64,000 bases of DNA from Streptomyces sp. ASQP_92 (lineage in GTDB: Bacteria; Actinomycetota; Actinomycetes; Streptomycetales; Streptomycetaceae), in contig NZ_JAODUA010000008.1 of assembly GCF_025399895.1 (NCBI RefSeq), forward strand, positions 224,606-288,605, given 5' to 3'. How positions within the stretch are numbered: the first letter of the stretch is position 1; each line of letters opens with the position of its first letter. Below, one piece after another: positions 54,814-61,571 of the stretch. Position numbers and translations under genes: made by a program. The notes beneath the pieces are model-generated. The model had not been told where the DNA came from. It made no database searches and saw only the letters and a list, made by a program, of their open reading frames with translations.

Positions 54814-56232
54814 TCACCTGCGGGCGGCCAGCGCCAGCTCCCGTACGGCCTCGGCCACCCCGGAGCGCGGCAGGTGGGCGTGGCCGACCACCAGGGCGGG
54901 GGCGCTGCGGCCGGGCCCGGCGTGGAAGGGCGCGGCGCCGCGCACCAGCACGGAGCGGCGCCCGGCCCGGGCCACCAGGGCCGCCTCGTCGGTGCCCCGG
55001 GGCAGTTGGAGGTAGGCGTGCAGGCCGGCGCCCCTGCCGAGCACGGCGGCCCCGGGCAGATGTCTGCGCACCGCCTCCTCCAGGGCCTCCCGGCGGCTGC
55101 GGCCCAGGGAGTTGAGGCGGCGCAGATGGCGGTCGAAGAGGCCGGTGCGCAGGAGTTCGGCGAAGGCGAGCTGGGTGAGGGTCTCGGTGCCGAGGTCCTG
55201 TCGGGCGCGGGCCCGCAGCAGCAGGTCGAGCATCGGCGGGGGCGCCGCGAGCCAGCCCAGGCGCAGCCCCGGCGCGAGGGATTTGCTGGCGGTCCCGGCG
55301 TAGACGACCCGCTCGGGGTCGGTGCGCTGCAACGCGAGCGGCCGGGCGCCGCGTTCGTACCACAGGCCGCCGTCGTAGTCGTCCTCGATGATCCAGCCGT
55401 CGGTGTCGCGGGCCCAGCGGGCCAGCGCCTCGCGGCGGCGCACCGAGAGCGTGACACCGGTCGGGAACTGGTGGCCGGGGGTGACCAGGACGGCGCGGGC
55501 GCCGGACGCGGCGAGGGCCGCGACGTCGATGCCCTCGGCGTCGACCCGTACCGGCACGGCCCGCAGCCCGCTCTCGCGCACGAACTGCCGCTGGCCGGGG
55601 TGGCCCGGGTCCTCGACGGCGAGCGCGTCGATGCCGATCCTTGGCAGCACCGCGCACATCAGACCGAGCGTCTGCGCGAAGCCCGCGACCACCATGAGCC
55701 GGTCGGGCGAGGAGCACACCCCTCTCAACCGGCCCAGCCAGCGCGCGAGTTCGAGCCGCAGGTCGGCCTCGCCGACGAGCGAGGGGTAGTCGTGCTCGGC
55801 GGGTCCCGCCCGGTGCAGGACCCGCTGGTAGCAGCCGAGCCACTCGCGCCGGGGGAAGGCCGGGAGGTTGCCGCCGCTGGGCCGCAGGTCCCAGCGGACC
55901 GGGTGGGCCGGCGCCGCCTCGCGCGGGCCGCCCCGTCCGGGCTCTTCGAGGAGCGCCGGCACCACGGGCTGCTCGGCGCCGAGATGGCGTACGACGCGGG
56001 TGCCGGCGCCCTGGAGCGCCTCCAGATAGCCCTCGGCGACGAGTTGGCCGTACGCCTCCACGACCACGCTGCGGGACACGTCGAGGTCGTCGGCGAGCCG
56101 GCGGCTGGACGGCAGCCGGGTGCCGGGGTGCAGAATTCCCTGCGCTATTTCGCGTTTGATGAATTCCTGGATCTGCGAGGTCAGGGAATGCGACGAGTCC
56201 CGGACCACTTCCACCGCCATGTGCAGGGCCAT
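54814..56232 (-). CDS. MocR/PdxR-type regulator (GntR DNA-binding + aminotransferase-like domain)
   Basis: 472 residues. Residues ~15-82 are a GntR winged helix (LPSSRRLADDLDVSRSVVVEAYGQL). The remainder is a fold-type I aminotransferase domain with the PLP-binding Lys317 in AGTASKSLAPGLRLGW. Such regulators sense PLP-linked amino acids. Within an anthranilate/tryptophan gene set it is the likely pathway regulator. The ATG follows AGGGGGGCGGGG. It is divergent from trpD, with three TGGTC-type half-sites in between. An enzymatic role is possible but less likely with the DNA-binding domain attached. Confidence 0.9.
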   Translation of the reverse strand: MALHMAVEVVRDSSHSLTSQIQEFIKREIAQGILHPGTRLPSSRRLADDLDVSRSVVVEAYGQLVAEGYLEALQGAGTRVVRHLGAEQPVVPALLEEPGRGGPREAAPAHPVRWDLRPSGGNLPAFPRREWLGCYQRVLHRAGPAEHDYPSLVGEADLRLELARWLGRLRGVCSSPDRLMVVAGFAQTLGLMCAVLPRIGIDALAVEDPGHPGQRQFVRESGLRAVPVRVDAEGIDVAALAASGARAVLVTPGHQFPTGVTLSVRRREALARWARDTDGWIIEDDYDGGLWYERGARPLALQRTDPERVVYAGTASKSLAPGLRLGWLAAPPPMLDLLLRARARQDLGTETLTQLAFAELLRTGLFDRHLRRLNSLGRSRREALEEAVRRHLPGAAVLGRGAGLHAYLQLPRGTDEAALVARAGRRSVLVRGAAPFHAGPGRSAPALVVGHAHLPRSGVAEAVRELALAARR

Positions 56233-56253
56233 CGGCCCCGCCCCCCTTCACCG

Positions 56254-56286
56254 ATTGGACCGTATGAGTGGTCGGCCAGTGGTCTG
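56254..56286. promoter_or_regulatory. TGGTC half-sites between mocR and trpD
   Basis: ATTGGACCG (56254), AGTGGTCGG (56267) and AGTGGTCTG (56278), with 13- and 11-bp steps. The last two are direct repeats one helical turn apart, the arrangement used by MocR-type regulators. They match the half-sites before trpE. Confidence 0.55.
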
Positions 56287-56356
56287 GAAGGCGCTGTGCA
56301 CGCCGCACAGAATGGGTCGTGTACCCGTCCACTGGCGCCGTTCGAGGAGATTCCCC

Positions 56357-57418
56357 GTGACTGCCGAGCCGCAGGGCCGTACCTGGCCGGAATTACTGAA
56401 CTCGCTTCTGGAACGAAGGGATTTGAGCACCGAGGAATGCGCCTGGGCCATGGACCAGGTGATGTCGGGAAGTGTCGGTCCCGCGCGCCTGGCCGCTTTT
56501 CTGGTGGCGCTGCGCGCCAAGGGCGAGAGCGTCGGCGAGATCGAGGGCCTGGTGGGCTCCATGCGCCGCCACGCGGTGCCGCTGGAGGTGGCCGGTCCCA
56601 CCCTCGACATCGTCGGGACGGGGGGCGACGGCTCGAACAGCGTCAATGTGTCCACCATGTCGGCGGTCGTGGCGGCCGCCGCGGGAGCCCGGGTGGTCAA
56701 GCACGGCAACCGTTCGGCCTCCTCCGCCTGCGGCTCCGCCGATGTCCTGGAGGAGCTCGGGGTGGCCCTCGACCTGGAACCCGAGGTGGTCGCCACCGTC
56801 GCCGAGGAGACCGGCATCACCTTCTGCTTCGCCTCGCTGTTCCACCCGGCGATGCGGCACGCCGCCGCGCCGCGCCGCGAGCTGGGCATCCGTACCGTCT
56901 TCAACGCGCTGGGTCCGATCGCGCACCCCGCCGACCCGACCGCGCAGGCCGTCGGTGTCGCGGACCTCCGGCTGGCGCCGCTGCTCGCCGAGGTGCTGGC
57001 CCGCCGCGAGGTGTCGGCGCTGGTCTTCCGGGGCGACGACGGGATGGACGAACTGACGGTCACCACTACCTCCACCATCTGGTCGGTCGTCGGGTCCGGG
57101 GTGCGGCGCGAGTCGTTCGACCCGCGCGACCTCGGTATCGCGTACGCCTCCCCCGACGCCCTGCGCGGCGGGGACCGGGCGCACAACGCGCGGGTGGCCC
57201 GGGAGGTCTTCGACGGGGCGCGCGGGCCGGTCAGGGACGCGGTGCTGCTCTCGGCGGCGGCGGGTCTCGCGGCCCTGCGCCCCAGCGGGCGCCCCGTCGC
57301 GGGGCGGCTCGCCGAGGGCGTGGCCGAGGCCGCCGAGGCGATCGACTCGGGGGCCGCGGCGGCCCTGTTGGAACGGTGGACTTCGGTGACCGCCAAGTAC
57401 GCGGCCCAGGGCGGCTGA
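56357..57418 (+). CDS. trpD: Anthranilate phosphoribosyltransferase (cluster copy)
   Basis: 353 residues from GTG 56357 (GAGGAG upstream). Motifs DIVGTGGDGSNSVNVST (PRPP loop) and VVKHGNRSASSACGSADVLE are complete, as is the metal-binding DDGMDE. Joins anthranilate to PRPP. It converges on trpC with 5 nt between the stops, so trpD is its own unit, driven from the region shared with mocR. Confidence 0.94.
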   Translation: MTAEPQGRTWPELLNSLLERRDLSTEECAWAMDQVMSGSVGPARLAAFLVALRAKGESVGEIEGLVGSMRRHAVPLEVAGPTLDIVGTGGDGSNSVNVSTMSAVVAAAAGARVVKHGNRSASSACGSADVLEELGVALDLEPEVVATVAEETGITFCFASLFHPAMRHAAAPRRELGIRTVFNALGPIAHPADPTAQAVGVADLRLAPLLAEVLARREVSALVFRGDDGMDELTVTTTSTIWSVVGSGVRRESFDPRDLGIAYASPDALRGGDRAHNARVAREVFDGARGPVRDAVLLSAAAGLAALRPSGRPVAGRLAEGVAEAAEAIDSGAAAALLERWTSVTAKYAAQGG

Positions 57419-57423
57419 TCGGG

Positions 57424-58224
57424 TCAGGCGGCGGGAGCGGTCCGGCCCGCCGCCACCAGCGCGGCGACCGTCGCGCTCGGGTCGGCGCCGGTCACCGCCG
57501 CCTCGCCGACCAGGACGGCGTCTGCCCCGTGGGAGGCGTACGCGAGCACATCGGCGGGGCCCCGGACACCGGACTCGGCGACCCGCACCACGTCCTCGGG
57601 GAGGGCCGGGGCGAGCCGCGCGAAGGTGGAGCGGTCCACGTCGAGGGTGCGCAGGTCGCGGGCGTTGACGCCGACGACCCGCGCCCCGGCCCGCAGCGCC
57701 CGCGCCACCTCGAAGGCGTCGTGCACCTCCACCAGCGGGGTGAGCCCGATGTCGAGGGCCAGGGCGTGCAGCGCGGTCAGGGCGGGCTGCTCCAGGGCGG
57801 CGACGACGAGCAGCACGAGCTCCGCGCCGTGCGCCCGCGCCTCCCACACCTGGTAGGGGTCGACGACGAAGTCCTTGCGCAGCAGGGGTACGTGGACGTG
57901 CGCGACGACCGCGTCCAGGTCGTCGAGCGAGCCGCCGAAGCGGCGCCCCTCGGTCAGCACGCTGATCGCGGCGGCCCCGCCCGCCTGATAGGCGCGGGCG
58001 AGCGCGGCCGGGTCCGCGACCTCGGCGAGCGCGCCCTTGGAGGGGCTCGCCCGCTTCACCTCCGCCACGACCCGTACGCCATCGGTCCCGCGCAGCAGCG
58101 CCGCACAGTCCCTTGCAGGACCGGCCGCCTCCGCCCGCCGTCTCAACTCGCCCAGCGGTAGGCGGAGTTGACGTACGACGAGGTCGGCCCGGGCCCCGGC
58201 GACGAGCCCGTCCAGGGTGTTCAT
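57424..58224 (-). CDS. trpC: Indole-3-glycerol phosphate synthase (cluster copy)
   Basis: 266 residues from ATG 58224, which overlaps the stop of the ABC ATPase (ATGA). TIM-barrel motifs AEVKRASPSKG, LLRKDFVVDPYQV, GVNARDLRTL and VRVAESGVRG are intact with catalytic Glu and Lys. Last gene of the NRPS transcription unit, so the supply of indole-glycerol phosphate is tied to expression of the synthetase. No trpF, trpA or trpB copy is in view, so the chromosomal ones must serve. Confidence 0.94.
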   Translation of the reverse strand: MNTLDGLVAGARADLVVRQLRLPLGELRRRAEAAGPARDCAALLRGTDGVRVVAEVKRASPSKGALAEVADPAALARAYQAGGAAAISVLTEGRRFGGSLDDLDAVVAHVHVPLLRKDFVVDPYQVWEARAHGAELVLLVVAALEQPALTALHALALDIGLTPLVEVHDAFEVARALRAGARVVGVNARDLRTLDVDRSTFARLAPALPEDVVRVAESGVRGPADVLAYASHGADAVLVGEAAVTGADPSATVAALVAAGRTAPAA

Positions 58225-59162
58225 GACGCCGGGCCTCCCGTGAGCTGGGCGAAGACGTCGTCGAGGGTCGGCCGGCGCAGCGCGAAGTCGGACACCGTGA
58301 TGCCCGCCCCGCGCAGCGCGACCGCCACGTCCGCGACATCGCCGAGACCGTCGTCGAGCAGGATGGACACCCGGCCCTTGTCGGTGTCCACCGCCGGGGC
58401 AGTCGTGAGCGCCGGGCCGAGCGCGGTGAGCACCGCGCCGACATCGGCCGGCGAGGAGACCGTCAACTCCAGCCGGTCGCCGCCCACTTTGCGCTTCAGT
58501 TCCTCGGGCGTGCCGTCGGCGATGACCCGGCCGGAGTCCACGACCACGATCTGGTCGGCCAGGATGTCGGCCTCCTCCAGGTACTGGGTGGTCAGGAGCA
58601 GCGTCACTCCGCCGTCCACGAGCTCCCGGACCAGGCCCCACAGCGCGATCCGGCTCACCGGGTCGAGGCCCGTGGTGGGCTCGTCGAGGAACAGCACGGG
58701 CGGGGAGGTGATCAGACAGCTCGCCAGGTCGAGCCGGCGGCGCATGCCTCCGGAGTAGGTGTGGGTGGGGCGGTGCGCGGCGCCCGCCAGGTCGAAGCGC
58801 TCCAGGAGCTCGTCGGCCCGGCGCCGCGCGGCCCGCCCGCCGAGGTGCAGCAGCCGCCCGAGGAGCACCAGGTTCTCGTGCCCGGTCAGCACCTCGTCCA
58901 CGGCGGCGTACTGCCCGGCCAGGCCGATCCGCCGGCGCACCTCGGCGGGTCTGGTCACCACGTCGAAGCCGGCCACCTCGGCGTGGCCGCCGTCCGGCGG
59001 CACCAGCGTGGTGAGCACCTGCACCGTGGTCGTCTTGCCCGCCCCGTTCGGTCCGAGCAGGCCGAGCACGGTGCCGGCCCGGACGTTCAGGTCGATGCCC
59101 GAGAGCGCCTCGACGCCCCGGTACTTCTTGCGGATGCCCTCCGCCCGGATGGCCATCTCCAC
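58221..59162 (-). CDS. DrrA-type ABC exporter ATPase
   Basis: 313 residues. Walker A is GPNGAGKTTTVQVL, the signature is YSGGMRRRLDLAS and Walker B is VLFLDEPTTGLDP; the C-terminal region has the RRPTLDDVFAQLTG motif of DrrA drug-resistance ATPases. With the DrrB-type permease it would export the peptide product and give self-resistance. GTG 59162 and ATG 59156 are both possible starts. 18 nt after mbtH, overlapping trpC by four bases. Confidence 0.93.
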   Translation of the reverse strand: MEMAIRAEGIRKKYRGVEALSGIDLNVRAGTVLGLLGPNGAGKTTTVQVLTTLVPPDGGHAEVAGFDVVTRPAEVRRRIGLAGQYAAVDEVLTGHENLVLLGRLLHLGGRAARRRADELLERFDLAGAAHRPTHTYSGGMRRRLDLASCLITSPPVLFLDEPTTGLDPVSRIALWGLVRELVDGGVTLLLTTQYLEEADILADQIVVVDSGRVIADGTPEELKRKVGGDRLELTVSSPADVGAVLTALGPALTTAPAVDTDKGRVSILLDDGLGDVADVAVALRGAGITVSDFALRRPTLDDVFAQLTGGPAS

Positions 59163-59180
59163 GTCAGCCGCCCCGTTCCC

Positions 59181-59399
59181 TCAGCGCACCGAGTCTTGGG
59201 TCCGCTCCCGCAGAGCGCGCGGGCGCATGTCCGTCCAGTGCTCCTCCACATGGGCCAGCGCGGTGGCGTGCGGGCTCGCTTCGAGCACCACCGTCCAGCC
59301 GTCGGGGACCGCCGCGAAGGAGGGCCACATGCTGTACTGCGCCTCGTCGTTCACCAGGACGCGGAAGGTGCCGTCCTGGTCGTCGAAGGGGTTCGCCAT
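59181..59399 (-). CDS. MbtH-like NRPS accessory protein
   Basis: 72 residues with the family pattern NPFDD, NDEAQYSMWPSFAAVPDGW and HVEEHWTDMRP, including the conserved Ser and two Trp. Binds and activates adenylation domains of the cluster NRPS. Sits between the P450 and the exporter ATPase in the same operon. Confidence 0.95.
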   Translation of the reverse strand: MANPFDDQDGTFRVLVNDEAQYSMWPSFAAVPDGWTVVLEASPHATALAHVEEHWTDMRPRALRERTQDSVR

Positions 59400-59432
59400 G
59401 TCGTCGCTTCCGTTCTCTCGGGATGGGGGCCG

Positions 59433-60665
59433 TCAGGCGTGGGGGGCCCGGCCGAGCCGGACCGGCAGGCTCGTGTAGCCGTACACGAAGTTGGAGTAGA
59501 GGGTCTTGGGGTCGCCGAGGATCTCGATGGCGCCGACCTTGGTCCGCAGCGCGGCGAGCATCGCCGAGACGTGGGTGCGGCCCAGGAACGCGCCCAGGCA
59601 GAAGTGCGGGCCGTGCCCGAAGGCCACGTGTTTGTTGGGGGTGCGCGCCAGGTCGAAGCGCTCGGGCTCGACGAAGGCGTCCTCGTCGAAGTTGGCGGAG
59701 CTGTTCCACAGGGTGACCACGTCACCCGCGGCGATGGTGCGGCCGCGCAGTTCGACGTCGGTCAGGGCGCGGCGGCCGAAGTGCATGGCGGGGGTGGTCC
59801 AGCGCAGCACTTCCTCGGTGGCCGTGTCCAGGTCGGCGCCTTCGCGCAGCGCCTCCCACTGCTCGGGGTGCTCGGCCAGGGCCAGCACCGCGCCGACCGA
59901 GGACATCCGGCTCGACTCGTCGCCGCCGAGGATCAGGCTGTAGCAGTTGAAGACGATCTCGTCCTCGCTCAGCGGGCGGCCGTCGACGATGCCGGTGGCC
60001 AGGGCGCTGAGCACGTCGTCGCCGGGGTGACGGCGGCGCTCGGCGGCGAGCGCGGAGAAGTACAGCAGGATCTCGTTGCGGGCCAGCCACTCCTCCTCGG
60101 CGCCGTGCTCCGAGCTGGTGCGGGACAGGGTCTGGGTGTTCCAGTGGACGAGCTGTTCGCGGTCCTTCTCCGGGATGCCCATGAGGTCGCCGATGGTGTT
60201 GATCGGTATGTGGTCGGCGAGGTCGGTGACGAAGTCGAAGGAGCCGCGCTCCAGGGCCTCGTCGAGCAGCGCGTCGGTGCGCCGCCGCACCCCCTCGACG
60301 ACGGGGGCCAGGACCCGCGGCGAGAAGGACTTGAGCATCAGGTTGCGGATGTCGCGGTGGCGCGGGCCGTCGGTGACGGCGAGCATCTTGCCGGACGCCG
60401 AGTCCTGGCCCTGGAGCAGGGTGGCCAGGACGTTGCCGCGCTCGGAGGTGAACCGCTTGTTGTCGCGGTACACGGCGAGCACGTCGGCGTGCCGGGACAG
60501 GACCCAGAACGGAGGTGCTCCCCCGGTCGCCGGATGCAGGTGGACGGGTTGTTCGGCCCGGAACCGGGCCCACATCGCCCGCAGGTCGGTGCCGGCGAAG
60601 GTGCCCGGGTCGGTGAGGTCGATCCGGTCCAGGTCAGGTGCGATGGACATGGCCTGTGCCGCCAT
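59433..60665 (-). CDS. Cytochrome P450, probable tailoring or amino-acid hydroxylase
   Basis: 410 residues; ATG follows AAGGGGGGACGTC. The heme motif FGHGPHFCLGAF places Cys356, and EEVLR is the ExxR helix. The I-helix reads LGGDESSRMSS, with Ser in place of the usual Thr after the acidic residue. This changes the proton-relay position. HFGRRA and the lack of a reductase fit bacterial class I P450s; NRPS-linked members often beta-hydroxylate carrier-bound amino acids, but aromatic oxidation of tryptophan is equally possible. Located between MbtH and the exporter permease. Confidence 0.9.
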   Translation of the reverse strand: MAAQAMSIAPDLDRIDLTDPGTFAGTDLRAMWARFRAEQPVHLHPATGGAPPFWVLSRHADVLAVYRDNKRFTSERGNVLATLLQGQDSASGKMLAVTDGPRHRDIRNLMLKSFSPRVLAPVVEGVRRRTDALLDEALERGSFDFVTDLADHIPINTIGDLMGIPEKDREQLVHWNTQTLSRTSSEHGAEEEWLARNEILLYFSALAAERRRHPGDDVLSALATGIVDGRPLSEDEIVFNCYSLILGGDESSRMSSVGAVLALAEHPEQWEALREGADLDTATEEVLRWTTPAMHFGRRALTDVELRGRTIAAGDVVTLWNSSANFDEDAFVEPERFDLARTPNKHVAFGHGPHFCLGAFLGRTHVSAMLAALRTKVGAIEILGDPKTLYSNFVYGYTSLPVRLGRAPHA

Positions 60666-60749
60666 GACGTCCCCCCTTGGTGATGGTCAATTGCCGTGTG
60701 GTGCGGATGAGTTGGGGCGGCTCGGTCGCCTGGGGTGGCGCGGTCCGGC

Positions 60750-61571
60750 TCACCGGGCGGCCGTGCGGTAGCGCCGCAGGCTCAGGACCACGGTGAGGAC
60801 GAACACCGCGCCGAGGGACACCACGAGCGCGAGGGAGGCGTGTTCCGAGGGGAAGCTCCCGCCGGTGGAGGTGGGGTTGCCCCAGAGTTCGCGGGTCCGG
60901 GTGACCACGGCGCTGACCGGGTTCCACTCGGCCAGGGCGCGCAGCCCCGCCGGGAGGCGGTCCACGGACTGGAAGGCGTTGGAGAGGAACGAGAACAGCA
61001 CGGTCACCAGGCCCGCCACCACGTTGATGGTCTCCAGGTTGCGGGAGAACAGGCCCAGCAGGACGCCGACCCAGAGCATCGCGTACATGAACAGGGCGAG
61101 CAGGGCGAACCCGGCGAGGACCGGGAGCGGGCCGTTGTCGGGCCGCCAGCCGAAGAGCACGCCGAGCAGCGTCACCACCGCGAGGCCGATCAGCCCGACG
61201 GCGAGATCGCCCAGGGTGTGGCCGATGAGGACGGCCGGCCGGGAGATCGGCAGCGAGCGGAACCGGGCGACGAGCCCGCCGCGCAGGTCCTCGGCGACGG
61301 CCACGGCGGTCGGCCCGATGCCGGCGAGCCCGGCCTGGGCGGCGACCCCGGCGAAGATGTACTCCTGGTAGCCGCCGCCTCCGGTGACCGAGAGCGATCC
61401 CCGGAAGAGGTAGCCGAGCACGATCATCGACACCAGCGGGTTCATGATGATGCCGACCAGCCGGCCGGGGGCCCTGCGCAGCCGCCGCAGCCGGCGGCCC
61501 GCCACGGCCAGCGACTCCACGACCAGCGCCAGGGGCGCCGCGGGCCTGCGTATCTCCACCAGCGTCACCAT
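60750..61571 (-). CDS. DrrB-type ABC-2 exporter permease
   Basis: 273 residues from ATG 61571, overlapping the NRPS stop by 7 nt. Six predicted helices, with the ABC-2 motif EDLRGGLVARFRSLPISR after helix 2 and FLSNAFQSVDRLPAGL before the last outer loop. Partner of the DrrA-type ATPase, from which it is separated by the P450 and mbtH genes. 84 nt without a gene follow before the P450. Confidence 0.92.
   Translation of the reverse strand: MVTLVEIRRPAAPLALVVESLAVAGRRLRRLRRAPGRLVGIIMNPLVSMIVLGYLFRGSLSVTGGGGYQEYIFAGVAAQAGLAGIGPTAVAVAEDLRGGLVARFRSLPISRPAVLIGHTLGDLAVGLIGLAVVTLLGVLFGWRPDNGPLPVLAGFALLALFMYAMLWVGVLLGLFSRNLETINVVAGLVTVLFSFLSNAFQSVDRLPAGLRALAEWNPVSAVVTRTRELWGNPTSTGGSFPSEHASLALVVSLGAVFVLTVVLSLRRYRTAAR

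Noticed and set aside
54874..58161. A 1095-codon plus-strand frame across mocR, trpD and trpC.
   Set aside because: It overlaps three genes with intact catalytic motifs in other frames and strands.
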